NCBI RefSeq assembly: GCF_000956525.1
Contig: NZ_JYIW01000019.1
Location: forward strand, 62,001 to 126,000
DNA length: 64,000 nucleotides
Direction of reading: 5' to 3'
From: Microbacterium oxydans
GTDB taxonomy: Bacteria > Actinomycetota > Actinomycetes > Actinomycetales > Microbacteriaceae
Of the stretch, positions 1 to 7,912 are shown piece by piece (the first letter of the stretch is position 1; each line of letters starts with the position of its first letter). The notes beneath the pieces were generated by a model. That model searched no databases and was not told where the DNA came from. It saw only the letters and a program-made list of their open reading frames with translations. Position numbers and translations under genes: made by a program.

Positions 1-124
1 TGAAGCGGAAGCCGCCTGAGGTGTCCTCGTCGGTGCCGCCCGGCCCCTGCGCCACCCCGTCGAGCGAGGTGAAGAGATCGATCAGAATGCGACCGGAACC
101 TGTCCTGGATTCTGCAGTGCTCAT
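1..124 (-). CDS. RibD C-terminal/dihydrofolate reductase-like protein, 3' part outside window
   Basis: Only the first 41 codons are present; the rest lies left of the window. The N-terminus reads MSTAESRTGSGRILIDLFTS, then a LDGVAQGPGGTDED segment. This resembles the first strand and substrate loop of small actinobacterial proteins with a RibD C-terminal (dihydrofolate reductase-like) domain, which are probable NADPH-dependent reductases of unknown substrate. The ATG has an AGGAG ribosome site six bases upstream. It is the third gene of a leftward unit after the VOC and HxlR genes. Family assignment is moderately secure because only the N-terminus can be read. Confidence 0.7.
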   Translation of the reverse strand, partial: MSTAESRTGSGRILIDLFTSLDGVAQGPGGTDEDTSGGFRF

Positions 125-153
125 GTCGTGCTCCTTGCCTGAAGTACTTCTTC

Positions 154-187
154 GTGTTCAGTGCTGCGCCGTGTTCAGTGCTGTGCC
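154..187. repeat. 17-bp tandem duplication over the HxlR stop codon
   Basis: Bases 154-170 and 171-187 are two adjacent copies of GTGTTCAGTGCTGNGCC differing at one position. The right copy contains the stop codon of the HxlR gene, so the left copy is a duplicated 3' end lying between that gene and the next one. Confidence 0.8.
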
Positions 188-861
188 GCGACCAGCGCGG
201 CGATGTGGAAGGTCGCGGCGAACGAGTCGAGCCACGCCTCCTCTCCGCGGACGACCGCGACGACGTCCTGCTCCAGGGCCTCGGCTGGCGAGAGCTGCCC
301 GCCGATGAGCAGACGGATGCCGGGACCGGCGACGATCACGGCGTCAGGATCGCCCTCCGGCGGTGCGCCGCTGACCGGCGGGGCCGGCGGGGCGAGCTGC
401 ACGATCCGGAGCTCGCCGCCCCGCACCGAGGCGCGGAGGGCGACATCGCCGACGTGGAGTTCGTACTCGGCGTCAGCCGCGACATCCGGTTGGAAGGCCG
501 TCCGCAGTGCCATCGTGAGCGAATCGGGAGTGACGACGTCGCCCTCCTGCGGGTCGCCCATCGCCTGGAACCCCCAGCGCCCGAGCGCGAGCATGATCGG
601 CTCGAAGGAGCGACCGTAGGGGGTGAGCTCGTAGGCGAGACCACGCAGCAGTGGGATGCGGCGGATGACGCCGCCCTCCTGCAGTTCCTTCAGCCGCGTG
701 GAGAGGATGTTGGTCGGGATGCGCGGCAGGCCCTGCTTGAGGTCGGTGTATCGCCGCGGACCGACGAAGAGATCGCGCACGATGAGCAGCGCCCACCGCT
801 CCCCGATCAGGTCGACGGCCGCGGTGATCCCGCAGTACTGGCCGTAGCTGCGCGCCGCCAT
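175..861 (-). CDS. HxlR-family transcriptional regulator with C-terminal extension
   Basis: 228 residues. The N-terminal winged helix (about residues 5-100) carries the HxlR hallmarks: YGQYCGI with a cysteine at residue 10, then LIGERWALLIVRDL, GPRRYTDL and ILSTRLKEL. In characterised relatives (YodB, HypR, HxlR) an N-terminal cysteine senses quinones, aldehydes or disulfide stress. HxlR proteins are usually about 110 residues; here roughly 120 more follow, like the SCP2-type extension common in actinobacterial members. It starts one base after the stop of the VOC gene, so translation is probably coupled. A perfect HxlR-style operator lies upstream of the operon, so autorepression with release by an electrophile is the likely mode (inference). 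Confidence 0.9.
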   Translation of the reverse strand: MAARSYGQYCGITAAVDLIGERWALLIVRDLFVGPRRYTDLKQGLPRIPTNILSTRLKELQEGGVIRRIPLLRGLAYELTPYGRSFEPIMLALGRWGFQAMGDPQEGDVVTPDSLTMALRTAFQPDVAADAEYELHVGDVALRASVRGGELRIVQLAPPAPPVSGAPPEGDPDAVIVAGPGIRLLIGGQLSPAEALEQDVVAVVRGEEAWLDSFAATFHIAALVAAQH

Positions 862-862
862 G

Positions 863-1300
863 TCAGGATCCGGTGCTCTGCTCCCCGACGTGCTCCGGGC
901 CGTTCTCGACGGCGTCCTCGGTCATGTACAGGAAGCCGAGCGAGTTGCCGTCGGGATCGTCGAGATCGCGGGAGTACATGAAGCCGTAGTCCTGAGCCGG
1001 CTTCGGCTCGACGCCGCCGGCGGCCAGCCCCTTGGCGACGATCGCGTCGACGTCTTCGCGCGAGTCATGGCTGAACGACACCGAGACCTGCGCGACCTCG
1101 TTCGGATCGGCGATCGGCTTGTCGGTGAAGGTCGCGAAGAACTCGCGCTTGAGCACCATGAAGAACACGTCTTCGCTCCACACGACGCACGCGGCGTTCT
1201 CATCCGTGAAGAGCGGGTTGATCTCGCAGCCCAGGGCCGTGTAGAACGCCTTGCTGCGCTCGAGATCGGTGGTGGGCAGGTTGATGAAGACCTTGGTCAC
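863..1300 (-). CDS. VOC-family (glyoxalase/bleomycin-resistance-like) protein
   Basis: 145 residues from the GTG at 1298-1300, chosen because AAGGGAG stands six bases upstream and the protein then begins VTKVFINLPTTDLERSKAFY, the normal start of this family. The paired beta-alpha-beta-beta-beta modules end with DLDDPDGNSLGFLYM, the typical metal-site strand region. Members act as glyoxalases, dioxygenases or binding proteins; the substrate cannot be told from sequence. First gene of the leftward unit VOC-HxlR-RibD-like, which suggests handling of a reactive carbonyl or electrophile sensed by the HxlR protein. Confidence 0.88.
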   Translation of the reverse strand: MTKVFINLPTTDLERSKAFYTALGCEINPLFTDENAACVVWSEDVFFMVLKREFFATFTDKPIADPNEVAQVSVSFSHDSREDVDAIVAKGLAAGGVEPKPAQDYGFMYSRDLDDPDGNSLGFLYMTEDAVENGPEHVGEQSTGS

Positions 1301-1352
1301 GGTGACTCCCTTGTCGATGTGTGCGGCCGGTATCTGTCGGCTCCTGGATGCA

Positions 1353-1380
1353 TACTTGCAAAAAACAAGTAACACGTCAA
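1353..1380 (-). promoter_or_regulatory. HxlR-type operator in the promoter of the VOC-HxlR operon
   Basis: TACTTG (1353-1358), a 7-bp spacer, then CAAGTA (1366-1371) form a perfect inverted repeat, in shape and sequence like operators of the HxlR/YodB family. Read on the minus strand, TTGACG (complement of 1375-1380) is a good -35, so the operator fills the space between -35 and -10. A repressor bound here would block RNA polymerase. The partner regulator is encoded in the same operon. Confidence 0.8.
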
Positions 1381-1412
1381 CAGTCGGTTCCAGAGGAATC
1401 TCCCCCACACGA

Positions 1413-1445
1413 CGGATGCCGCGGCATCCGCCATCGCCCTACGGT
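1413..1445 (+). promoter_or_regulatory. 18-bp palindrome plus -10 upstream of the sensor kinase
   Basis: CGGATGCCGCGGCATCCG (1413-1430) is a perfect palindrome. TACGGT (1440-1445) is a -10 candidate that ends six bases before the ATG, so the transcript would be leaderless. The palindrome covers the -35 position. The same 16-bp core occurs upstream of the ABC exporter at 4706-4721, with its centre exactly the same distance (30.5 bases) from the start codon. Confidence 0.65.
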
Positions 1446-1451
1446 GGAAGG

Positions 1452-2717
1452 ATGCCGTTCACCCGCACGCCGACCGACCGCGAGCGGCGCAGCGATCTGC
1501 TGCTCGCCGTCGTGCTGTTCGCCGGCGCCGTCCTCAGCGCCGGGCTCTCGTCGCTCTCGCAGATCTACGGCGACGAGCAGGCGGAACTGTGGACCGCGCT
1601 CGTCTACGCCGTCGTCGTCACCGCCCCGCTCGCGTTCCGTCGGCGCTGGCCCGGCATCGTCGCCGTCATCACCGCGACGGCCTACTTCGTGGCCGTCACC
1701 GTGAAGATCCCAGAGCTCTACGTCGGCAACATCGCGATGTTCATCGGCCTGTACTCGGTCGGCGCGTGGATGAACGACCGCCGCCGCGCCATGATCGTGC
1801 GCATCGCGATCATCGTCGGCATGTTCGCGTGGCTGCTGATCACCATGTACTACGAGGCGATCAAGCAGGCCGACGACGCCGACGTCATGGCTGGCGCGTT
1901 CTCCCCGTACATCGCGTTCATGATGATCCAGATCCTGCTGAACGCGCTCTACTTCGGCGGGGCGTACTACATCGGCGATCGCGCCTGGAACGCCGCCGCC
2001 GAACGCGAGGTGCTCGAGCAGCGCACCCTGGAGCTGGAGCGCGAGCGCGAGGTGACCGCTGCGCAGGCCGTCGCCCTCGACCGGGTGCGCATCGCCAGGG
2101 AGCTGCACGACGTCGTCGCCCACCACGTGTCGGTCATGGGCGTGCAGGCAGGTGCCGCCAGGCTCGTGATCGACCAGGACCCGGCGCAGTCGACACGCAT
2201 CCTCACCAGCATCGAGTCGTCGGCGCGGGACGCGATCAGCGAGCTGCGGCAGCTGCTCGAAACCCTGCGCACGCCAGGCGGCGAGACGCTCGAGCCGGCG
2301 TCGACGGTGACCCTCGACGACATCGCCGAGCTCGCCGCCGCCTCGACGGATGCCGGCCTCCCCACCGACTACGCCGTGATCGGTGCACCGACGCCGGTGC
2401 CGTCGCTCGTCGCCGTGAACCTCTATCGGATCGCCCAGGAATCGCTCACGAACGCCCGCCGCCATGCAGGCGTGGGGGCCACCGCCGATGTGCGGGTGCG
2501 CTACGACGGAGCGGGCGTCGAGGTCGAGGTCGTGAACACCGGCCGCTCGGTCAGCCACCTCCGCCCCGGGCTCGGCCAGCTGGGCATGCGCGAGCGCGCG
2601 ATCGCCTCCGGCGGGACGATCGAGGTCACTCCCCGACCGCTCGGCGGGCTGCGGGTGCGGGCACGGGTGCCGCTTGCGACGCGTGAGCAGGAGACGACAG
2701 CGAAGGACCCAGCATGA
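1452..2717 (+). CDS. NarL/DesK-type sensor histidine kinase
   Basis: 421 residues. The N-terminal half is membrane-embedded (about five or six hydrophobic segments, residues 15-165) with hardly any extracellular domain, as in kinases that sense the membrane or envelope. A coiled stretch rich in Glu and Arg (about 175-205) leads to the HisKA_3 helix RIARELHDVVAHH, whose first His is the phosphorylation site. The ATPase domain shows the N box (YRIAQESLTNARRHA) and a late glycine box (GLGQLGMRER). The ATG at 1452 is preferred because a -10 element ends six bases upstream. It overlaps the response regulator gene by ATGA. Stimulus unknown; the shared palindrome suggests the adjacent ABC exporter is a target. 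Confidence 0.93.
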   Translation: MPFTRTPTDRERRSDLLLAVVLFAGAVLSAGLSSLSQIYGDEQAELWTALVYAVVVTAPLAFRRRWPGIVAVITATAYFVAVTVKIPELYVGNIAMFIGLYSVGAWMNDRRRAMIVRIAIIVGMFAWLLITMYYEAIKQADDADVMAGAFSPYIAFMMIQILLNALYFGGAYYIGDRAWNAAAEREVLEQRTLELEREREVTAAQAVALDRVRIARELHDVVAHHVSVMGVQAGAARLVIDQDPAQSTRILTSIESSARDAISELRQLLETLRTPGGETLEPASTVTLDDIAELAAASTDAGLPTDYAVIGAPTPVPSLVAVNLYRIAQESLTNARRHAGVGATADVRVRYDGAGVEVEVVNTGRSVSHLRPGLGQLGMRERAIASGGTIEVTPRPLGGLRVRARVPLATREQETTAKDPA

Positions 2718-3406
2718 CCGCCGCACCGATCCGCGTGCTCCTCGTCGACGACCACTCGATGCTGCGGGCGGGGTTCCGCACGATCCTCGAGAGCCAGCCC
2801 GACATCACGGTGGTCGGCGAGGCGGCGACCGGTGCGGATGCCGTGGCGCAGGCATCCGCGCTCCTGCCTGACGTGATCACGATGGACGTGCAGATGCCCG
2901 ACATGGACGGCATCGAGGCGACGAGACGGATCGTCGCCGACCCTGCGATCACCGCAGCCATCGCGATCGTCACGACCTTCGACCGCGACGACTACCTGCA
3001 CCACGCGCTCGAGGCCGGAGCGAGCGGTTTTCTGCTGAAGAACGCCGGCGCCGAAGACCTGATCGCCGCCGTGCGGGCACTCGCTGCCGGCGACGGCATC
3101 CTGGCTCCCGAGGTGACCCGCCGCGTGCTCGCCCGCTTCACGGCGGCTCCCGCCGCAGCCACCGCCACCGCCCCGGTCCGGACGACCCCGCCGGTGCCGG
3201 CGGCAGTGCTGCCGGAGCCGCTGACCGAGCGCGAGGCAGAGGTGCTGACGCTGCTCGCCGACGCCCGCAGCAACGCCGAGATCGCGAGCGCGCTCTTCAT
3301 CGGCGAGGCGACGGTGAAGACCCATGTCTCGCGCATCCTGCAGAAGCTCGGCGCCCGCGATCGGGTGCAGGCCGTCGTCCTGGCGCATCGCCTCGGACTC
3401 GCATAG
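2714..3406 (+). CDS. NarL/LuxR-family response regulator
   Basis: 230 residues. The receiver domain has the acidic pair DD at 12-13, phospho-acceptor Asp58 in ITMDVQMPDMDG, and the late Lys in GASGFLLKN. An Ala/Pro/Thr-rich linker (about 142-165) leads to a LuxR helix-turn-helix beginning LTEREAEVLTLLA and including EATVKTHVSRILQKL. Start ATG overlaps the kinase stop by four bases, so the pair is co-translated. Likely binds the palindromes at 1413 and 4706 (inference from their position). Confidence 0.95.
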   Translation: MTAAPIRVLLVDDHSMLRAGFRTILESQPDITVVGEAATGADAVAQASALLPDVITMDVQMPDMDGIEATRRIVADPAITAAIAIVTTFDRDDYLHHALEAGASGFLLKNAGAEDLIAAVRALAAGDGILAPEVTRRVLARFTAAPAAATATAPVRTTPPVPAAVLPEPLTEREAEVLTLLADARSNAEIASALFIGEATVKTHVSRILQKLGARDRVQAVVLAHRLGLA

Positions 3407-3450
3407 CCGCGGCGTGGCCGCTCACCCCCGCTGAGCGCTAGCCTCGGAGG

Positions 3451-4620
3451 ATGCCAGGCAACACCCCACTCTCCCGACCGATCCTGGCGGGGGTCGTGAC
3501 CGCGCTGGTCGGCTTCACGAGCTCCTTCGCCGTGGTGCTCACGGGGCTCGGCGCTGTCGGTGCGACGGCGGCACAGGCGGCGAGCGGGCTGCTCGCGGCG
3601 AGTCTCACGATGGGGCTCGCGTGCGTCGTGCTCGCCTGGCGGTATCGGATGCCGATCACGTCAGCGTGGTCGACGCCCGGCGCGGCACTGCTGGTGGCGA
3701 CCGGCACGGTCGAGGGTGGCTGGCCGGCAGCGGTCGGCGCCTTCCTGGTCGCTGCCGCACTCATCCTGCTCACGGCGCTCTGGCCGGCGCTCGGGGCGCT
3801 GATCGCCCGCATCCCGCCGTCGATCGCGCAGGCCATGCTCGCCGGCGTGCTGCTGCCGCTGTGCCTCGCGCCCATCACCGGCATCGTCGCGAATCCGTGG
3901 GGCGTGATCCCGGTCGTCGCGACGTGGCTCATCGTCACCAGGCTCGCCCCGCGCTGGGCAGTGCCGACCGCGTTCCTCGCGGCCGCCGTCGTCGTCGCAG
4001 TGTCGCTGGTCCAGGCCGGTGCCGCGGTCGATCCGGCGCTCCTGCTGCCGCGGTTCGAGCTCACCGCACCGACCTTCACGGTCGGCGCGCTCGTCGGCCT
4101 CGCGTTGCCGCTGTTCATCGTCACGATGGCCTCGCAGAACGTGCCGGGCATCGCGATCATGCGCAGCTTCGGCTATGAGGTGCCGTGGCGTCCTGCGATG
4201 CTCGTGACCGGACTCGGATCCGCGCTCGGCGCTCCTGCCGGCGGGCACACCATCAACCTCGCGGCGATCAGTGCAGCGCTCGCCGCCTCGCCCGACGCCG
4301 ATCCCGACCCGAAGCGCCGCTGGGTGGCCGGCGTCTCGACCGGGGCGTCGTATCTCATCCTCGGCGGATGCTCCGCCGCGTTCGCCACGCTCGTGCTGCT
4401 CGCGCCTGACGCCGTGATCCCCGCCGTGGCCGGGCTCGCCCTGTTCGCTGCCTTCGGCTCGGCAGTGCAGCAGGCCATCGATGACCCGGGCGAACGGCTG
4501 CCGGCCGTCGTGACGTTCCTGGTCGCGGCATCCGGCATCGCGGTGCTCGGCGTGAGCGCCGCGTTCTGGGCACTGGTCGCCGGACTTCTGGTGCGCTCAG
4601 TGCTGCACACCCGGCGCTGA
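3451..4620 (+). CDS. BenE-family benzoate/H+ symporter-like transporter
   Basis: 389 residues, almost entirely hydrophobic with about 12 membrane segments. The opening (LSRPILAGVVTALVGFTSSFAVVLTGL cut to its sense: SFAVVLTGL), the stretch YRMPITSAWSTPGAALL and the segment GAPAGGHTINLAAI are typical of BenE, which takes up benzoate with protons. No aromatic catabolic genes lie nearby, so the true substrate is open. TAGCCT at 3439-3444 ends six bases before the ATG, which points to its own leaderless transcript rather than read-through from the response regulator. Confidence 0.85.
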   Translation: MPGNTPLSRPILAGVVTALVGFTSSFAVVLTGLGAVGATAAQAASGLLAASLTMGLACVVLAWRYRMPITSAWSTPGAALLVATGTVEGGWPAAVGAFLVAAALILLTALWPALGALIARIPPSIAQAMLAGVLLPLCLAPITGIVANPWGVIPVVATWLIVTRLAPRWAVPTAFLAAAVVVAVSLVQAGAAVDPALLLPRFELTAPTFTVGALVGLALPLFIVTMASQNVPGIAIMRSFGYEVPWRPAMLVTGLGSALGAPAGGHTINLAAISAALAASPDADPDPKRRWVAGVSTGASYLILGGCSAAFATLVLLAPDAVIPAVAGLALFAAFGSAVQQAIDDPGERLPAVVTFLVAASGIAVLGVSAAFWALVAGLLVRSVLHTRR

Positions 4621-4623
4621 GCG

Positions 4624-4660
4624 CCCTTCGACAGGCTCAGGGACCCAGGCTCAGGGACCC
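4624..4660. repeat. dispersed repeat, one full and one partial copy
   Basis: CCCTTCGACAGGCTCAGGGA plus CCC (4624-4646) is followed directly by a truncated copy starting AGGCTCAGGGACCC (4647-4660). It lies just after the BenE stop codon. The same element recurs at 12597, 16652-16798, 35821 and 60251, with degenerate versions at 5636, 34395 and 36033. Confidence 0.85.
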
Positions 4661-4705
4661 AGGCCCTCCCCCGCCGGGATGACATCTCGCTATCCACCGT
4701 GCGGG

Positions 4706-4736
4706 GGATGCCGCGGCATCCGTCGTTCCATAGCGT
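4706..4736 (+). promoter_or_regulatory. 16-bp palindrome plus -10 upstream of the ABC exporter
   Basis: GGATGCCGCGGCATCC (4706-4721) is a perfect palindrome and repeats the core found at 1413-1430. TAGCGT (4731-4736) is a -10 candidate ending seven bases before the ATG at 4744. The matching geometry with the two-component promoter suggests one regulator for both. Confidence 0.65.
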
Positions 4737-4743
4737 TGAGGGC

Positions 4744-5637
4744 ATGACAGGACCTCTCGAACTGACCGGCATCACCAAGAGCTACGGCTCTCGGCTCGTG
4801 CTCGATGACGTCTCCTTCCGGGTGGAGCCCGGGAAGCTGACGGGATTCGTCGGCGGCAACGGCGCTGGCAAGACCACGACCATGCGCATCGTGCTCGGGC
4901 TGCTCTCCTCCGACGGCGGACGGGTCGATCTCGACGGCACGCCGCTCACGGCCGCAGACCGTCGACTCTTCGGCTACATGCCCGAGGAGCGCGGGCTGTA
5001 CCCGAAGATGAAGGTGCTCGAGCAGATCGTGTACCTCGCCCGGCTGCACGGCTTCGGCAAGGCCGAGGCCACCGCCAGGGCGACCGAGCTGCTCACCGAG
5101 CTCGGTCTCGGCGAGCGGCTGAACGACACGATCGAATCGCTGTCGCTCGGCAACCAGCAGCGCGCGCAGATCGCCGCGTCGCTCGTGCACGATCCAGAGG
5201 TGCTGATCCTCGACGAGCCGTTCTCCGGCCTCGACCCGCTCGCGGTCGACGTGGTCGCGAGCGTGCTGCAGTCGAGCGCGGCCAAGGGCGCGGCGATCCT
5301 GTTCTCCTCCCACCAGCTCGATGTGGTCGAGCGCCTCTGCGACGACCTGGTCATCCTCGCCGGCGGCACGATCCGCGCCTCCGGTTCGCGCGACGCACTC
5401 CGCGCCGAGCACGCCGGCAGCAGGTACGAACTCGTCTCAGCGGGCGACGCCGGATGGCTTCGGGCCGAACCCGGCGTCACGGTCGTCGACTTCGAGGGCG
5501 GCTACGCCCTGTTCGACGCCGACGGCCCTGACACGGCACAGCGAGTGCTGCGCGCCGCCGTCGAACGCGGCGACGTCGCGAGTTTCGCCCCCAAGCATCC
5601 GTCCCTCGCCCAGATCTTCAAGGAGGTCATCCAGTGA
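4744..5637 (+). CDS. ABC transporter ATPase (NatA-like, exporter type)
   Basis: 297 residues. Walker A is GGNGAGKTTT (about residues 35-44), the signature is LSLGNQQRAQIAAS, and Walker B is VLILDEPFSGLDP, followed by the H-loop FSSHQ. The C-terminal 80 residues form the DUF4162-type tail seen in NatA/YhaQ ATPases. ATG at 4744 is used because the -10 TAGCGT ends seven bases earlier (leaderless); a longer reading frame begins inside the palindrome. It overlaps the permease gene by GTGA and has an AGGAGG site for it near its end. Likely exports Na+, an antibiotic or a peptide; no direct evidence for which. Confidence 0.92.
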   Translation: MTGPLELTGITKSYGSRLVLDDVSFRVEPGKLTGFVGGNGAGKTTTMRIVLGLLSSDGGRVDLDGTPLTAADRRLFGYMPEERGLYPKMKVLEQIVYLARLHGFGKAEATARATELLTELGLGERLNDTIESLSLGNQQRAQIAASLVHDPEVLILDEPFSGLDPLAVDVVASVLQSSAAKGAAILFSSHQLDVVERLCDDLVILAGGTIRASGSRDALRAEHAGSRYELVSAGDAGWLRAEPGVTVVDFEGGYALFDADGPDTAQRVLRAAVERGDVASFAPKHPSLAQIFKEVIQ

Positions 5638-6764
5638 GCCCCTCGACACGCTCAGAGACCAGGTCGGTCCGCCCGCAGCCGAGCTCAGGGCCGCAGGCCT
5701 CGATGGTCTGGCTCGTCGCCGAGCGAGAGATCAGTTCGAAGCTGCGCAGCAAGGCGTTCCTGATCTCGACCGGCATCCTGCTGCTGATCGCCCTCGCGGG
5801 CATCGTGATCGGCGGGTTCGCGAGCAAGAACGCAGGCTCGGACGCCATGCCGGTCGCCGTGACCTCGCAGACCGCATCTGCCGTCTCGGCGCTGCCGGGC
5901 GTGAAGGTCACCCAGGTGGCCGATGAGGCGGCGGCCGAGGAGCTCGTGCGCTCCGAGAAGGTCGACGCGGCGGTGCTGCCGGGTGACAACCCGTCCGGGT
6001 ACACCGTGATCGCGCTGAAGGATGCCCCCGGCTCACTCGTCTCCGCGCTCTCGCAGGCACCGGACGTGCAGATCCTGGAGCCGGCGACGACGAACCCGCT
6101 GCTGCGCTACTTCATCGCGATCGGCTTCGGGCTGGTGTTCATGATGGCCGCCGCGACCTTCGGCGGGACGATCGCGCAGAGCGTCGTCGAGGAGAAGCAG
6201 ACCCGCGTGGTCGAGGTGCTGCTGTCGGCGATCCCGGCTCGCACCCTGCTCGCAGGCAAGGTGATCGGCAACACGGTGCTGGCGATGGGGCAGATCCTCG
6301 CCCTCGCCGCGATCGCGACGGTCGGCCTCATCGTCACCGGCCAGAACGCCGTGCTCTCGACGCTCGGAGCGCCCATCATCTGGTTCGCCGTGTTCTTCCT
6401 GTTCGGGTTCATCCTGCTCGCGGCGCTGTTCGCGGCAGCGGCGTCGATGGTCTCCCGTCAGGAGGACATCGGCTCGACCACGACCCCGATCACGATGCTC
6501 GTGATGGCGCCGTACGTGCTCGTGATCGTGTTCAACGACAACCCGCTGGTGCTGACGATCATGTCGTACGTGCCGTTCTCGGCCCCGGTCGGGATGCCGA
6601 TGCGCCTGTTCGTCGGGGAGGCGCAGTGGTGGGAGCCGCTGCTGAGCCTCGCGATCCTGCTCGCGAGCTGCGTCGCCGCGATCGTGATCGGCGCGAAGAT
6701 CTACGAGAACTCGCTGCTGCGCATGGGTTCGCGCGTGAAGCTGGCCGAGGCGTTGCGCGGCTGA
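5634..6764 (+). CDS. ABC-2 type permease (NatB-like)
   Basis: 376 residues starting at a GTG that overlaps the ATPase stop, with AGGAGG eight bases upstream. One N-terminal membrane segment (about 40-65), a large outside domain (about 65-165), then about five segments to the end: the NatB/YhaP arrangement. The motif SVVEEKQTRVVEVLLSAIPA is characteristic of this permease class. The first ~20 residues (SPSTRSETRSVRPQPSSG) correspond to bases that resemble a degenerate copy of the dispersed repeat (from 5636), so this N-terminal tail may be repeat-derived. Confidence 0.9.
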   Translation: MSPSTRSETRSVRPQPSSGPQASMVWLVAEREISSKLRSKAFLISTGILLLIALAGIVIGGFASKNAGSDAMPVAVTSQTASAVSALPGVKVTQVADEAAAEELVRSEKVDAAVLPGDNPSGYTVIALKDAPGSLVSALSQAPDVQILEPATTNPLLRYFIAIGFGLVFMMAAATFGGTIAQSVVEEKQTRVVEVLLSAIPARTLLAGKVIGNTVLAMGQILALAAIATVGLIVTGQNAVLSTLGAPIIWFAVFFLFGFILLAALFAAAASMVSRQEDIGSTTTPITMLVMAPYVLVIVFNDNPLVLTIMSYVPFSAPVGMPMRLFVGEAQWWEPLLSLAILLASCVAAIVIGAKIYENSLLRMGSRVKLAEALRG

Positions 6765-6823
6765 CCGCAGACGGTCGCTGTCCCGCTGTCGCACGAACCC
6801 GAGGCACCGTTTCGCACTCCCGC

Positions 6824-6842
6824 ACAGGTAAGGCTACCCTTA
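6824..6842 (+). promoter_or_regulatory. DtxR/IdeR iron box
   Basis: ACAGGTAAGGCTACCCTTA matches the DtxR-family consensus TTAGGTTAGGCTAACCTAA at 14 of 19 positions by hand alignment. It lies 26 bases upstream of the GTG of a siderophore-binding lipoprotein, where an iron-loaded repressor would block transcription. Confidence 0.82.
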
Positions 6843-6868
6843 TGAGGTTGTCTACCGAAGGAGTACCC

Positions 6869-7912
6869 GTGCGTCAGCGAGCCGTGATCGGCCTCACCCT
6901 TGCAGCGGTGTTCACAGTGGGGCTCGCAGGATGCGGAGCCTCGGAGGCGGTCGAGCCGACCGCGAGCGCGGCGCCCGGCCAAGGCGAGACCGCCTACCCG
7001 GTGACCATCGAGAACTGCGGCGTCGAGGTGACCGTCGACGCCGCACCCCAGCGCGTCGTCTCCCTCGATCAGAACTCGACCGAGATCCTGCTCTCGCTGG
7101 GGCTCGAGGATCGTATGGTGGGCACGGCCTCTTGGACCGATCCGGTGCTCGACTCCCTCGCGGAAGCGAATGCCGATGTGCCGAGATTGGCTGACAACGC
7201 GCCCACCTACGAGGTCGCACTGGGGGCGGATCCGGACTTCGTCACCGCCTCCTTCGGCCGCCACTTCGCGGAGGGCGGCGTCGCCTCCCGGGACCGGTTC
7301 GCCGAGACGGGCGTCTCCACCTACCTCTCGCCGACGGACTGCGACAACGGCACGAGCATCAACGGCGGCGGGACCCGAACGACACCGCTCACGATCGATG
7401 CGCTCTATGCGGAGATCGCGGAGCTGGGCGAGATCTTCGACGTCACGGATCGTGCGGATGCGCTCATCGCCGACCTGCGGTCCCGTGCCGAGGCGGCGAC
7501 CGCCGATGTCGATTTCGGGGGCGCGACGGTGGCCTTCTGGTTCGCGGACACCAAGACGCCGTACGTCGCGGGTGGTCTCGGTTCTGCTGCGCTGCTGGCG
7601 TCGACGACGGGGCTCGACAACGTGTTCACGGAACTCGACGACGACTGGCCCGCGACCACGTGGGAAGAGGTCGCCGATCGCGATCCGCAGATCTTCGTCC
7701 TCGGCGACCTTCAGCGCGACCGTTTTCCCGGAGACCGCCTGGACGACAAGGTGGCGTTCCTGGAATCGGATCCGCTGACGAAGACCATCGGCGCGGTCAG
7801 GGAGCAGCACTACATCGCCCTGCACGGTGCCGAGCTGAACCCGTCGATCAGGTTCGTCGACGGTCTCGAGAAGATCAGATCGTGGTGGCTCGAGCACGAG
7901 GGCGAGCTCTGA
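6869..7912 (+). CDS. Fe3+-siderophore ABC transporter, substrate-binding lipoprotein
   Basis: 347 residues from GTG 6869, picked because GAAGGAG stands six bases upstream and the product then begins with a compact signal peptide (RQRAVIGLTLAAVFTVGLAGC) with lipobox LAGC; an ATG at 6842 would add nine residues and overlaps the iron box. The mature part has the FhuD/FepB-type fold: PQRVVSLDQNSTEILLSLGLEDRMVG in the first lobe, a long linking helix, and the second lobe with GGLGSAALLAS. It should bind a ferric siderophore outside the membrane and pass it to the permease. First gene of a three-gene iron operon; iron repression is expected from the upstream box. Confidence 0.92.
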   Translation: MRQRAVIGLTLAAVFTVGLAGCGASEAVEPTASAAPGQGETAYPVTIENCGVEVTVDAAPQRVVSLDQNSTEILLSLGLEDRMVGTASWTDPVLDSLAEANADVPRLADNAPTYEVALGADPDFVTASFGRHFAEGGVASRDRFAETGVSTYLSPTDCDNGTSINGGGTRTTPLTIDALYAEIAELGEIFDVTDRADALIADLRSRAEAATADVDFGGATVAFWFADTKTPYVAGGLGSAALLASTTGLDNVFTELDDDWPATTWEEVADRDPQIFVLGDLQRDRFPGDRLDDKVAFLESDPLTKTIGAVREQHYIALHGAELNPSIRFVDGLEKIRSWWLEHEGEL

